Origin: Bact-08 sp964533215
GTDB taxonomy: Bacteria > Bacteroidota > Bacteroidia > Bacteroidales > UBA932
Assembly: GCA_964533215.1 (NCBI GenBank)
Contig: CAZHLJ010000004.1
Coordinates: 62,001 to 126,000, forward strand
DNA: 64,000 bases
Direction of reading: 5' to 3'
The notes under the pieces were generated by a model, which was not told the DNA's origin, did not search any database, and saw only the letters and a list, made by a program, of their open reading frames with translations. Positions 52,759 through 61,865 of the stretch are shown here, piece after piece (positions within the stretch are counted from its first letter, which is position 1; each line of letters begins with the position of its first letter). The translations under genes and the position numbers were made by a program.

Positions 52759-54234
52759 ATGAGCGCAAATCCACTGAAAAAACTTGCCGGAGAGACAGCT
52801 ATATACGGCCTTAGTACAATATTAGCCAGAGTTGTAAACTTCCTTTTCATTCCAATTTATACCCGAATACTTTCAACCTCCAGTTACGGAATATACACAG
52901 AATTTTCTGCCTATATCGCCATACTGCTTGTCTTGCTGACGCTCGGCCTTGAGACAGGTTGCTTCCGGTTTGCAAATACCCACAGTAATCCAAAGGCTGT
53001 ATTTGCCAATGCCCTGCTTACTGTTTCGGTTTTTGCCTCAATCACTTTTGCCGTTCTAGCTGTATTCTCAGTTCCCATCTCAACGGTCATGGACTATGAG
53101 GGATATCCTGAAATTATAATATACGTTGGCAGCATTTTAGCTATAGACTCTTTTACAGCAATATTATTCGCTAAATTACGCTACGAGCAAAAAGCCTTCA
53201 AGTTTGCCATATTAAAGACTATTAAAATATTTTCTGAGACAATATTCAATCTAACCTTGTTTTTTATTGTCCCAACATATCTTTTAAAACACCCTCAGTC
53301 TCTTCTTCTGAATTTCATTTCACCCACCCCGGACTTTACATATATACTTTTTGCCACATTCCTGGCAGGTATTGTATCGCTGATCATATTCATCCCCGAC
53401 ATTCTGAAAATTAAATTTGCCTTTAACAAGGGTCTTTGGAGAAAAATGATGCTCTACTCCTTACCTCTTATGATAGCACAGTTACCTGGAGCCCTTAATG
53501 ATTCCGTAGACAGAGTTCTTTTCAGATTCTTCTCGCCTGAGGGAAACGTATGGAAGTCAGACCTTGGAATTTTTCAGGCAGGGGTAAAGATTGCGACTCT
53601 TATGATGCTATGCATACAGATGTTCCGGTTTGCAGCAGAGCCATTCTTCTTTGCCAAGGCAAAAGAGGAGGGGTCAAAAGACCTTTACGCAAAAGTAATG
53701 GAACATTTCACGGCATTCTCAATGCTTATATTCCTTGGGATAATGCTCTATATGGATATACTCGGCTATATAGTTGGAACAAATTTCCGTAAAGGAATGG
53801 ACATTGTACCCATAATGCTCATGGCATATGTTATACTTGGAATGAATTTCAATGTCTCAATGTGGTACAAAATTTCCGGGAAGACAAATATCGCCATAAA
53901 CATAACATTGGCGGGACTTTTGACGACTCTACTGATTGATGTTCCGTTAATGCCTCTCTATTCATACCATGCTGCTGCCTGGGGGCATCTTGCCAGTTAT
54001 ACAGTGATGTTCGTTATAAGTGTAGTGCTTGGCAATAAATACTATCCCATCCCCTACAAGTGGAAAAAAATACTGGGCTTTGTAGCTCTGGGGCTTCTCC
54101 TTTATGCAATTTCGCTTCTGCTTCCGGAGATGAACATAATTTTAAAAATGACAATTCATACAGCATTTATCCTGCTATATCTGGCTGCATATATTTACAT
54201 CGAGAAAATATCAATATGGAAGTTAAAATTCTAA
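52759..54234 (+). CDS. polysaccharide flippase of the MATE/Wzx (MVF) superfamily
   Basis: A 491-residue membrane protein with 12-14 predicted hydrophobic spans. It starts LKKLAGETAIYGLSTILARVVNFLFIPIYTRIL, the usual opening of oligosaccharide flippases, and includes YSLPLMIAQLPGALNDSVDRVLFRFF and FAAEPFFFAKAKE. It likely moves lipid-linked saccharide across the inner membrane. Which polymer is involved is not shown. It begins two bases after the patatin gene and its last 19 bases overlap the start of dut. Confidence 0.88.
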   Translation: MSANPLKKLAGETAIYGLSTILARVVNFLFIPIYTRILSTSSYGIYTEFSAYIAILLVLLTLGLETGCFRFANTHSNPKAVFANALLTVSVFASITFAVLAVFSVPISTVMDYEGYPEIIIYVGSILAIDSFTAILFAKLRYEQKAFKFAILKTIKIFSETIFNLTLFFIVPTYLLKHPQSLLLNFISPTPDFTYILFATFLAGIVSLIIFIPDILKIKFAFNKGLWRKMMLYSLPLMIAQLPGALNDSVDRVLFRFFSPEGNVWKSDLGIFQAGVKIATLMMLCIQMFRFAAEPFFFAKAKEEGSKDLYAKVMEHFTAFSMLIFLGIMLYMDILGYIVGTNFRKGMDIVPIMLMAYVILGMNFNVSMWYKISGKTNIAINITLAGLLTTLLIDVPLMPLYSYHAAAWGHLASYTVMFVISVVLGNKYYPIPYKWKKILGFVALGLLLYAISLLLPEMNIILKMTIHTAFILLYLAAYIYIEKISIWKLKF

Positions 54235-54650
54235 ACAAGTCCGGCTTCAATCTGCCTAAATATGAGACAACACACTCTGCCGGGATGGACCTTAAGGCCA
54301 ACATCCAAGAGAGCATTACAATAGATCCATTGCAAAGGGTTATGGTTCCCACAGGTCTGCATATAGAGCTGCCGGAAGGTTATGAAGCCCAGATAAGGCC
54401 AAGAAGCGGTCTGGCTGCAAAGCACGGCATAGGAATAGTTAACAGTCCCGGAACAATAGATGCAGACTATCGGGGAGAGATCAAGATCATACTTGTAAAT
54501 CTTTCCGACCGGCCATTTGTACTTATACCTGGCGAAAGGGTTGCGCAGATGGTTGTTGCAAAATTCGAAAGAGTGGAATGGGTTCCTTCTGAGGAACTGA
54601 GTGACAGTGAAAGAGGCGAGGGAGGCTTTGGCTCCACAGGCAAAAGATAG
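54216..54650 (+). CDS. dut: dUTP diphosphatase
   Basis: A 144-residue trimeric dUTPase; the start is ATG 54216 (MEVKILNKSGFNLPKYE), since the longer frame back to 54060 is a shadow of the flippase. All five motifs are visible: AGMDLKANI, RPRSGLAAKHG, VNSPGTIDADYRGEIK, IPGERVAQMVV and the C-terminal RGEGGFGSTGK. It removes dUTP and supplies dUMP. Overlaps the flippase end by 19 bases, with murF 21 bases on. Confidence 0.96.
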   Translation: MEVKILNKSGFNLPKYETTHSAGMDLKANIQESITIDPLQRVMVPTGLHIELPEGYEAQIRPRSGLAAKHGIGIVNSPGTIDADYRGEIKIILVNLSDRPFVLIPGERVAQMVVAKFERVEWVPSEELSDSERGEGGFGSTGKR

Positions 54651-54671
54651 TTCACCTTATTAAAATTACAG

Positions 54672-55976
54672 ATGAAAATAGAACAGATTTATAAAATTTT
54701 CCTGAACTCTGCCGGTATCTCTACCGACAGCCGGGCAATAACCCCTGACTCGATTTTTTTTGCTCTCAAAGGTGAGAATTTCGATGGCAATACCTTTGCA
54801 TTACAAGCTCTTGAGGGAGGAGCTCGATATGCTGTTGTGGATGACAAATCTCTTCCTGCAAATGACCATCTGATACAGACTGATGATGTTCTTAAAACTC
54901 TTCAGGACCTTGCCAGATACCACAGGGAGCAACTCGGGCTTACAATTGTCGGGCTTACAGGAACAAACGGGAAAACAACAACCAAAGAATTGATCTCCGC
55001 AGTCCTGTCTGCAAAATACCAAGTCGTATCAACTCAGGGAAATCTAAACAACCACATAGGTGTACCTATCACTATTCTTAAGATGGGAGATGACACACAG
55101 ATAGGTGTAGTAGAGATGGGTGCCAGCGCCCCAGGAGAGATTGCAACTCTGGTTTCAATATCACAACCGAACTTCGGACTAGTTACGAATGTGGGCAAAG
55201 CACATCTTTTGGGTTTCGGCTCTTTCGAAGGTGTCAAGAGTACCAAGGGAGAACTCTATGATTATCTGCTTAAAACCGGAGGAACTGTTCTCTATAATAT
55301 AGACAATCCCCATTTATGCGAGATGGTAAAGAAGAGGGACGCTCTAAAAACAGTACCTTACGGAATTCATTATCAAGGCTGTGAAATACTTCCCACCTCA
55401 TCCGCCGAACCTTTTCTTAGGATGAAGCTCCGTTCTGGAAAGATCATCAATACAAATCTGATAGGTGCTTACAACTCTGATAACGTTATGGCTGCCCTTG
55501 CAGTGGGAGACCTGCTTGGTGTAGATCCCAATCTCGCTGCAGAATCCATCGAGAAATACGTTCCATCCAACAACAGGTCACAACTTGTAAAGGGAAAGAG
55601 CAATACTCTGATAGTTGATGCATATAATGCAAATCCTACAAGTATGAGGGCAGCATTGGAAAATTTCAGTAAAATGGATAGAGGTGTCAGTACACTGATT
55701 ATCGGAGATATGCTTGAACTTGGCATCGAATCCCAGAATGAGCACAAGGCTATACTCGGAATAATAAAGGATATGGCGATAGAGAATCTTCTTTTTGTTG
55801 GGGATGAGTTCGCAAAAGCCTCAATGGGAGATGCATATTGGATACTCAATGCCCGATTCTTCAAGACATCTATTGAACTGAGAGATTATCTTACTTCCAA
55901 CCCTATAAACGGGAATACCTTTTTGATAAAAGGATCACGAGGTACAAGGCTGGAACGCGTTCTGGACATACTGTAA
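54672..55976 (+). CDS. murF: UDP-N-acetylmuramoyl-tripeptide--D-alanyl-D-alanine ligase
   Basis: A 434-residue Mur ligase for the last cytoplasmic step of peptidoglycan precursor synthesis. The N-terminal UDP-binding domain contains ISTDSRAITPDSIFFALKGENFDG. The ATP site is GLTGTNGKTTTKEL, followed by GVVEMGASAPGEI and the DAYNANPTSMRAALE motif specific to MurF. Full length. It is isolated from the usual mur cluster. Confidence 0.96.
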   Translation: MKIEQIYKIFLNSAGISTDSRAITPDSIFFALKGENFDGNTFALQALEGGARYAVVDDKSLPANDHLIQTDDVLKTLQDLARYHREQLGLTIVGLTGTNGKTTTKELISAVLSAKYQVVSTQGNLNNHIGVPITILKMGDDTQIGVVEMGASAPGEIATLVSISQPNFGLVTNVGKAHLLGFGSFEGVKSTKGELYDYLLKTGGTVLYNIDNPHLCEMVKKRDALKTVPYGIHYQGCEILPTSSAEPFLRMKLRSGKIINTNLIGAYNSDNVMAALAVGDLLGVDPNLAAESIEKYVPSNNRSQLVKGKSNTLIVDAYNANPTSMRAALENFSKMDRGVSTLIIGDMLELGIESQNEHKAILGIIKDMAIENLLFVGDEFAKASMGDAYWILNARFFKTSIELRDYLTSNPINGNTFLIKGSRGTRLERVLDIL

Positions 55977-56103
55977 TTCTAATTCACTTAATTCGGCTCT
56001 AATGGAAATGTAGGTGGAGCCGTAAATTTCAGATTGAGGCAAAAGTGTGATTTTGAACCAAATCTGCTCCTCTTACTTTTCCATTTGAGCCCTTAATTCA
56101 GGT
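55977..56103. other. gap between convergent murF and glycosyltransferase
   Basis: A 127-base gap. CGGCTC (55994-55999) and GAGCCG (56027-56032) could form a 6-bp stem around a long loop, but there is no T run, so I do not call it a terminator with confidence. Confidence 0.3.
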
Positions 56104-57117
56104 TTATCGGATATCCTTTTCGATATTGCTGAAACGGAGTTTGAGGTGAGAGAGGAAGAAGGATAAGATTATGCTTCCCCTGTAAACACAGGATACCCTT
56201 TCTAAATTTAAGCTCCTCTCTGACTTTCTCTTCATTTTCCAGAAGTCTCTGTGCGCATTCAGTACAGAGAGAAAATATTTTCCTCTCCCTTGCATAAGGT
56301 AGACAATAGCAGAGAGTCCATCAAGGATCATTCTTGTTATCAAGATAAAATATAGAGTCCCAGACGGAAGGTTCTTGTACAGCATCAGCAGGTTGTTCCT
56401 GTAGTTGAAATATAGCTTCTTAGGGGAATTGTTTGGCAATGTCCCTCCACCGACGTGGTAAACAACAGATTCCGGATATATCCAAACCTGCCATTTTGCA
56501 TGTTTAGCTCTCCAGCAAAGATCTATCTCCTCCATGTGGGCAAAAAAACTTTCGTCCAAGCCACCAAGTGATTTGAACAATTCAGAGCGGATCATCAAGG
56601 CTGCTCCTGATGCCCAGAATATTTCACGGTCCTGATCGTATTGTTTATTGTCGGTTTCAATTTTGGAAAGTATACGTCCCCGACAGAAAGGATAGCCCAA
56701 AATGTCTATAAAGCCGCCACATGCACCGGCATATTCAAAATCCTGAGGTTCCGAGAAAGATCTTATCTTAGGCATACATATACCCACATTTGGGTTAGAA
56801 TCCATATTTTTCACAAGAGGTTCCAGCCATCCTTCCGATACTTGAATATCTGAGTTGAGAAGCAGGAAGTAATCAGTATCTATCTCTTTAAAAGCCCTGT
56901 TGTAACCTCCTGTAAAACCATAGTTCCGGTCAAATTCTATTATCCTGACATTAGGATGCGACCTTCTAAGGTAATCCACGGAACCATCCGTAGAACCGTT
57001 GTCGGCAATTACTATTGAAACACCTGGTATATCCGAGTTTAATTCCAGCTCGTGTAAAAACTTTTCGAGGTAGTGTTTTCCGTTCCAGTTAAGGATTACT
57101 ATTGATGTGGTAGACAT
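56104..57117 (-). CDS. family 2 glycosyltransferase
   Basis: A 337-residue GT-A glycosyltransferase of the rhamnosyltransferase-like branch. Motifs: TSIVILNWNGKHYLEKFL, IVIADNGSTDGSVDYL, the metal-site region FLLLNSDIQV, and FFAHMEEIDLCWRAKHAKW. Likely hydrophobic helices near the C-terminus (LYFILITRMILDGLSAIVYL) suggest membrane association. It starts one base after the barrel-like gene and so forms one unit with it and the sigma factor. Sugar and acceptor unknown. Confidence 0.92.
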   Translation of the reverse strand: MSTTSIVILNWNGKHYLEKFLHELELNSDIPGVSIVIADNGSTDGSVDYLRRSHPNVRIIEFDRNYGFTGGYNRAFKEIDTDYFLLLNSDIQVSEGWLEPLVKNMDSNPNVGICMPKIRSFSEPQDFEYAGACGGFIDILGYPFCRGRILSKIETDNKQYDQDREIFWASGAALMIRSELFKSLGGLDESFFAHMEEIDLCWRAKHAKWQVWIYPESVVYHVGGGTLPNNSPKKLYFNYRNNLLMLYKNLPSGTLYFILITRMILDGLSAIVYLMQGRGKYFLSVLNAHRDFWKMKRKSERSLNLERVSCVYRGSIILSFFLSHLKLRFSNIEKDIR

Positions 57118-57118
57118 G

Positions 57119-58276
57119 TTATAAATGGAATCTCATGCCTAATTCAAACTTGTACTGAAAACGCTGGGCAGTACGGATATTTTCCGGCTGGCCGCACTTG
57201 AAGTAGTATGACATGGCCGGATCGAAATAAAGACCCATATCATTACCAAGCATAAATTCGGCTCCCAAACCTCCGCTGAGTGAGAATTGCACTCCTGAAA
57301 TTGATGTGCTTTCACTACTTTTTACACCATTGTCGACAACCCTGTAGTTGGCAGAAATACCTTTTTCCAGAGTAGCACCTGCCACTACATAAACTTTAAG
57401 ATTTTTTTTCTGAAGAAGATCGTAATATACGTTTACAGGGACCCCCAGGTAATGGAGGCTCTGTTGGATATCCCGCCTGCTGTTGTAAGAGTAATTTTCA
57501 TATTGGGAAACCAATAGTGAGTAGCAGAGACCCGCTCCTATCGAAAATCTTTCATTTATAGGCAGTTGTGCCTGAACGCCAAAGGAGAGCGGCATAGCAA
57601 ATTTAGTATCTGAAACAGATTGCGGCTGTAAAGTCTCCTTTAAACTTGAAGAGACAAAATCATTCTGGTAACCAAGTGATACTGAGAGCATACTGATAGA
57701 CTTGTCATAAATGGACGGAGACAGATTTGTTGACAGTCCATACTTCAGCCTCTGCATAAAACTCTTTTTTACAGGCTCTTCCTGGAAATCATTATAACCA
57801 TATTTGGCCTTTTTCTCCGGAGAAGCAGCCTTTTCTGTACAATTAGTGCTAACTGGATTATCTGAACTCACGGGTTGATCTGTATTTTCAACCGGCACAG
57901 TAGTCAATTCTTCTGTTTTGGAAACCGGAACTGAAGTTTTAGTCCTTCTGGATGAAGCAAAAGTCAGAATTTTAGTCTCTTTGTCCGGCAGAACATCAAT
58001 TTTCTCAACTGGCACATCTTGCCGTACTGAGTTCCCGGCAATATTGTTATCATTGTAATTGACTTTGACAGGAGTTTGCTTCCCAAGAAACAGAAATAGA
58101 AACAGCGAGGCTGCAACGGCAACTGAGCCTATCACAGTTCTTCTGTAGAAAACCACTTTTGCTCTTTTTCTGGAAACAAGAGATCTTTGCAGGTTTTCCC
58201 AAGAATCAGCGTCGGGCATCTCAAGATGTCCTTCCATCAACTCTTTGACTCTTCTATCAAACTCTGTATTTTGCAT
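57119..58276 (-). CDS. membrane-anchored protein with barrel-like C-terminus, putative anti-sigma factor
   Basis: A 385-residue protein with three parts. Residues 1-45 are cytoplasmic and charged (EFDRRVKELMEGHLEMPDADSWENLQ). A single membrane span lies at about 47-65. A Ser/Thr/Pro-rich linker runs to about 170, and the C-terminal half has alternating aromatic strands as in OmpA/PorT-like barrels (FGVQAQLPINERFSIGAGLCYSLL; end FQYKFELGMRFHL). It lies one base after an ECF sigma gene, the normal place for an anti-sigma factor, and its N-terminus could bind sigma. A protein with both an inner-membrane anchor and a barrel-like domain is odd; this arrangement recurs in Bacteroidales, but its working is not settled. 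Confidence 0.75.
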   Translation of the reverse strand: MQNTEFDRRVKELMEGHLEMPDADSWENLQRSLVSRKRAKVVFYRRTVIGSVAVAASLFLFLFLGKQTPVKVNYNDNNIAGNSVRQDVPVEKIDVLPDKETKILTFASSRRTKTSVPVSKTEELTTVPVENTDQPVSSDNPVSTNCTEKAASPEKKAKYGYNDFQEEPVKKSFMQRLKYGLSTNLSPSIYDKSISMLSVSLGYQNDFVSSSLKETLQPQSVSDTKFAMPLSFGVQAQLPINERFSIGAGLCYSLLVSQYENYSYNSRRDIQQSLHYLGVPVNVYYDLLQKKNLKVYVVAGATLEKGISANYRVVDNGVKSSESTSISGVQFSLSGGLGAEFMLGNDMGLYFDPAMSYYFKCGQPENIRTAQRFQYKFELGMRFHL

Positions 58277-58277
58277 A

Positions 58278-58838
58278 CTAATTGTTTCCCTTTAATCTTT
58301 CCTGCAACCATCCCCGCGCTCTGCTAAGCTGCGATCTTGAACTGCCTTCGCTTATTTTCATCTCCTTGGCTATCTCCTGGTGTGAAAACCCCTCTATCGC
58401 ATACATATTGAACACCGTTCTAAAGCCTACCGGCATTGCTGCTATCAGCTTAAGCAACTCTCCTGAAGAGATATTGCTTATTCCGGCTCCATCCTCTACT
58501 ATCTCCTTGTCCACAGATGTCAGATCCTCAGAATACTTAAGAACGTCTCCTTTCCTCATAGACATTAACGCAGTATTGACGAAAATACGTCTCATCCAAC
58601 CCTCAAATGAACCACTTGCATTATAGCTTCCAATCTTTTCAAAAACAGTAATGAACCCATCGTGAAGGATATCCTTTGCTCTCTCTCTTTCTCCTACATA
58701 ACGAATACAGACTGTCAACATGCGGGGGGAGTAGATCTCATAGAGCACTCTCTGTGCTCTTTGATCCTGCCTTACGCAGGCCTCCAGTAACGCTGTTTCG
58801 TTTAGGTATTCAGTTTCAGTCGAAGTGCCGTTCATCAC
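58278..58838 (-). CDS. ECF-type RNA polymerase sigma factor
   Basis: A 186-residue sigma-70 family protein with only regions 2 and 4. Region 2 shows ALLEACVRQDQRAQRVLYEIYSPRMLTVCIRYVG and AKDILHDGFITVFEKIGSYNASGSFEGWMRRIFVNTAL. Region 4 has the helix-turn-helix GFSHQEIAKEMKISEGSSRSQLSRARGWLQE. First gene of a three-gene unit with the putative anti-sigma protein and glycosyltransferase. The signal is presumably envelope-related, given the partner. Confidence 0.95.
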   Translation of the reverse strand: MMNGTSTETEYLNETALLEACVRQDQRAQRVLYEIYSPRMLTVCIRYVGERERAKDILHDGFITVFEKIGSYNASGSFEGWMRRIFVNTALMSMRKGDVLKYSEDLTSVDKEIVEDGAGISNISSGELLKLIAAMPVGFRTVFNMYAIEGFSHQEIAKEMKISEGSSRSQLSRARGWLQERLKGNN

Positions 58839-58909
58839 TTGTATTTATAAGATGCAAAATAGTAATAATTCGTTGCACAACCAACAAATATTTTCTATAT
58901 GGATTGATA

Positions 58910-58939
58910 TTTGTAAAGGTTATAAAATGATTAACTTTG
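58910..58939 (+). promoter_or_regulatory. promoter of the TPR-envC operon
   Basis: TTTG (58910-58913), an 18-base spacer and TAACTTTG (58932-58939) match the Bacteroidetes consensus. This places transcription start near 58943, after the ATG at 58927 and before that at 58963, and so decides the start of the next gene. Confidence 0.65.
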
Positions 58940-58962
58940 TTTTATCAATAATTAACTACCAA

Positions 58963-60678
58963 ATGTCCACTTATTCAAAAAGCTTCATAAACACTATACT
59001 AATACTAATAACATCATTATTCTCCGCTACTTTTTCTCCTGAAAGGGCAACAGCCCAGATAAAAGAGGGTTCCGAACAATTCTACTATATGGAGGGGCTT
59101 CGGCAGTATAATATTGGGAGTCTGGACGAAGCTCAGAAAATTTTCCTGAACATGGCTGGAAAGGGAACCAAAAATGATGCCGTTTATTACTATCTTTCAA
59201 ATATTTATTTGCACAAACGAGATCTGAAAAAGGCAGAAGAGGCTGTAAAGACTGCTGTTTCACTTGACCCGGTGAACTACTGGTACAGCATTCAGCTTGC
59301 AAAAATATACGAGGCTCAGAATGATCTTGACAACGCTATTAAGGTATACGAAGAGTTAAGGGGAAGATATCCTCAGAAACCCGAACTTTACGACGACCTT
59401 ATTGATATATACATAGAAAAGAAAGAGTTAGCCAAGGCAAGACAAGTTGTGGAAGATGTCGAGAAATTCGTAGGCAAGAACGAGGCTACCGGCCTGACAA
59501 GGTATAATTTGTTGGTTTACGAAAATAAGCCGCAGGAGGCTATCGAATTTCTTAAAAACTTTGATCAGGAATACGGAACACCCAGGACATCAACTCTTCT
59601 GGGAGATTATTTTTCCAGCAAACAGATAGATTCTTCGGCACTTTATTACTACAACAAGGCTCTTTCAATGGATCCCACTTATATTCCTGCAAGCTTCGGT
59701 CAAGCAGAGATATATCGGATAAAAGGAAAATTTGACCTTTATTTTGAAAGAATGTACCCATTTTTTTCCAACCCGGATGTAGATGTAAAGATGAAAGTCA
59801 GTTATATGTCCCAGATTCTCTCCAACCCTAAGTTTGTAGCGACATTCAAACCTCAGGTGGATACAATGCTGAACAATCTTTATAATGCGCACCAAAATGA
59901 CACTTCAGTTATATACTCATATGCTGTTTACCTCGTACAGACAGGCAGAGATGAAAATGGCCTAAGGATTCTGAAAGACAACCTTAAACATTATCCTGAC
60001 TCTAAAGAGGCACACAAGCAATATCTTTCTTTGATTTACTATTTAAAGGACTGGAACTCTCTGATAGACAACTGCGACAGCGCTCTGGTCTTCTTCCCTG
60101 AAGAACCTGGCTTTCTGGAATTAAAGGGAATAGGATTGATGCAGTCCAAGAGAATAGCTGAGTCAATAGATATTTTTAAAAAAATACTGAAGCTCTCAAA
60201 GGGTGACAGTGCATCAACCGTCCGTAACCTGGCGATACTGGGTGATCTCTACTACGAGTCTGGAGACAAGAAGGAGTCCTTCAAATACTACAACAAGACT
60301 TTGAAAATAAATCCAAACCATATATCCACACTCAACAATTACGCATATTACCTTTGCGGGGAGGCCCGGAATCTCAAGAAAGCGTATAAAATGAGCAAGA
60401 AGACAATCGAGAGAGAACCGGACAATCCCACATATCTGGACACTTATGCCTGGATACTTCACCTTTTGAAAAAGGATATTGAAGCAAAGGCCATAATCAA
60501 ACATGCCATGCTATACGGAGGAAGTGATGATGCTGACATACTGGATCATTATGCGGAGATCCTTTACTCTTTGAAAGAGTATGATCTCGCATATATATAT
60601 TGGAATCAGGCAGACAAACTAGACCCAAGCCTTGGCATTGCAGAAAAGATAGCTAACAGAAAAAAAACTGCCAAATAA
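58963..60678 (+). CDS. tetratricopeptide-repeat protein, secreted
   Basis: 571 residues from ATG 58963 (MSTYSKSFINTILILITSLF, a signal peptide ending near ATAQ). Longer frames to 58825 or 58927 run through or before the promoter. The mature protein consists of TPR units: EQFYYMEGLRQYNIGSLDEAQKIFLN, AVYYYLSNIYLHKRDLKKAEEAV and so on up to ADILDHYAEILYSLKEYDLAYIYWNQA. It is likely a periplasmic scaffold. It overlaps the start of the envC-like gene by one base, so they are translationally coupled. No enzymatic domain is seen. Confidence 0.9.
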   Translation: MSTYSKSFINTILILITSLFSATFSPERATAQIKEGSEQFYYMEGLRQYNIGSLDEAQKIFLNMAGKGTKNDAVYYYLSNIYLHKRDLKKAEEAVKTAVSLDPVNYWYSIQLAKIYEAQNDLDNAIKVYEELRGRYPQKPELYDDLIDIYIEKKELAKARQVVEDVEKFVGKNEATGLTRYNLLVYENKPQEAIEFLKNFDQEYGTPRTSTLLGDYFSSKQIDSSALYYYNKALSMDPTYIPASFGQAEIYRIKGKFDLYFERMYPFFSNPDVDVKMKVSYMSQILSNPKFVATFKPQVDTMLNNLYNAHQNDTSVIYSYAVYLVQTGRDENGLRILKDNLKHYPDSKEAHKQYLSLIYYLKDWNSLIDNCDSALVFFPEEPGFLELKGIGLMQSKRIAESIDIFKKILKLSKGDSASTVRNLAILGDLYYESGDKKESFKYYNKTLKINPNHISTLNNYAYYLCGEARNLKKAYKMSKKTIEREPDNPTYLDTYAWILHLLKKDIEAKAIIKHAMLYGGSDDADILDHYAEILYSLKEYDLAYIYWNQADKLDPSLGIAEKIANRKKTAK

Positions 60679-61853
60679 TGCCGAGACTATTTATAATATC
60701 TCTTTTTTTATTGTTTGTAACAGGACTTACAGCCCAGAATGTAAGCGAACAGACAAAAAGAAAGCAGCAGATAGAGGAGGAGATTGCCTATCTTGACAAG
60801 CAACTTGCAACAACCAAATCCAAAAAGCAATCCAACACAAGGGAGCTGAACTTCATTCAGAGAAAAATATCCAACAGAAAAAAACTGCTAAAGGAGATTG
60901 AGAGCGAGATAGCCCAGATCGATAGCGAGGTTGTAAAGAAGGAACGTCAGATAGAAGGGCTGAACAGAAACCTCAACTCTCTTAAGAGAAATTACGAAGA
61001 GCTTATCTACAAATCATTCAAGAACAGAGATCAGAATGTCTGGATAATGTACATACTTGCAAGCAAGAATCTTGAACAGGGATACAGGAGATGGAGCTAT
61101 ATAAAAAATTACTCCAAGGCTATAACTGATATGGCAGGCCGAATCAGAAAAAGCACTACAGATATTTCAAAAGAGCGGGAAGATCTTGCCAAAATGAGGG
61201 AAAACTCCTTGACGGTACAAGCTAAGAAGCAGCAAGAGTATAAAAAGCTCTCCCAGGAGGAGATGGGTGCAAAAAAGGTTATAAGCCAGCTCTCTAAAAA
61301 GGAAAATGAGGTCAAGCAACAGCTAAATGCTAAAAGAAGGGAGGTGGAGAAACTCAACCGGGAGATGGAGCGTATTTTGTCCGAAGCTGTAAAAGAGAAA
61401 GCAAAACCAGAGTATAAGGAGAGTGCTGCCGACAGAGTCTTGTCGGACAAATTCGAGAACAACAAAGGGCGTCTGCCATGGCCTGTAAGGAAAGGCGCTA
61501 TAGTAGAGCAGTATGGCCAGCACTATCATCCGGTATTTAAAAATATAAAGTTACCTTTCAACAATGGAGTGAATATTGCCACCGATGCCAATGCCAGCGT
61601 GTTCTGCATTTTTGAAGGCGTTGTAAAACAGATACTTGTAATGCCAGGGTACAATCAGTGCATACTAGTACAGCATGGTAACTACTATACATTCTACACC
61701 AAATTGGATAAAATCTCGGTCAAGAGCGGACAGAAGGTATCCACAGGCCAACTGTTAGGCTCACTTAGCGAATCTGACGGAACTTCAGTTATCCACTTCC
61801 AGCTTTGGAAGGGCAATGAGAAGCAGAATCCGGAAATGTGGATTTCCCGTTAG
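60678..61853 (+). CDS. EnvC-like coiled-coil protein with degenerate LytM domain
   Basis: A 391-residue protein with signal peptide (LFVTGLTAQ). A long coiled coil covers about residues 25-250 (QIEEEIAYLDKQLATTKSKK and similar heptads). The C-terminal LytM/M23 fold begins near 275 (WPVRKGAIVEQYGQHYHP). The zinc-binding set is broken: the usual HxGxD segment reads NNGVNIA, and the second His of the Y-x-H block is Lys (FYTKL). Only the HF of VIHFQLW remains. As in E. coli EnvC, it is probably a non-enzymatic activator of cell-wall amidases at division. Coupled to the TPR gene. Confidence 0.9.
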   Translation: MPRLFIISLFLLFVTGLTAQNVSEQTKRKQQIEEEIAYLDKQLATTKSKKQSNTRELNFIQRKISNRKKLLKEIESEIAQIDSEVVKKERQIEGLNRNLNSLKRNYEELIYKSFKNRDQNVWIMYILASKNLEQGYRRWSYIKNYSKAITDMAGRIRKSTTDISKEREDLAKMRENSLTVQAKKQQEYKKLSQEEMGAKKVISQLSKKENEVKQQLNAKRREVEKLNREMERILSEAVKEKAKPEYKESAADRVLSDKFENNKGRLPWPVRKGAIVEQYGQHYHPVFKNIKLPFNNGVNIATDANASVFCIFEGVVKQILVMPGYNQCILVQHGNYYTFYTKLDKISVKSGQKVSTGQLLGSLSESDGTSVIHFQLWKGNEKQNPEMWISR

Positions 61854-61865
61854 CACCGGTAATTT

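Noticed and set aside
54060..54215. Upstream extension of dut (52 codons)
   Set aside because: It lies inside the flippase gene in another frame; dUTPases begin near MEVKILN.
55994..56032. Terminator between murF and the glycosyltransferase
   Set aside because: Only a 6-bp stem with a long loop and no T run on either strand.
58825..58962. Upstream extension of the TPR gene
   Set aside because: It overlaps the sigma-factor start and contains the promoter; the signal peptide begins at 58963.
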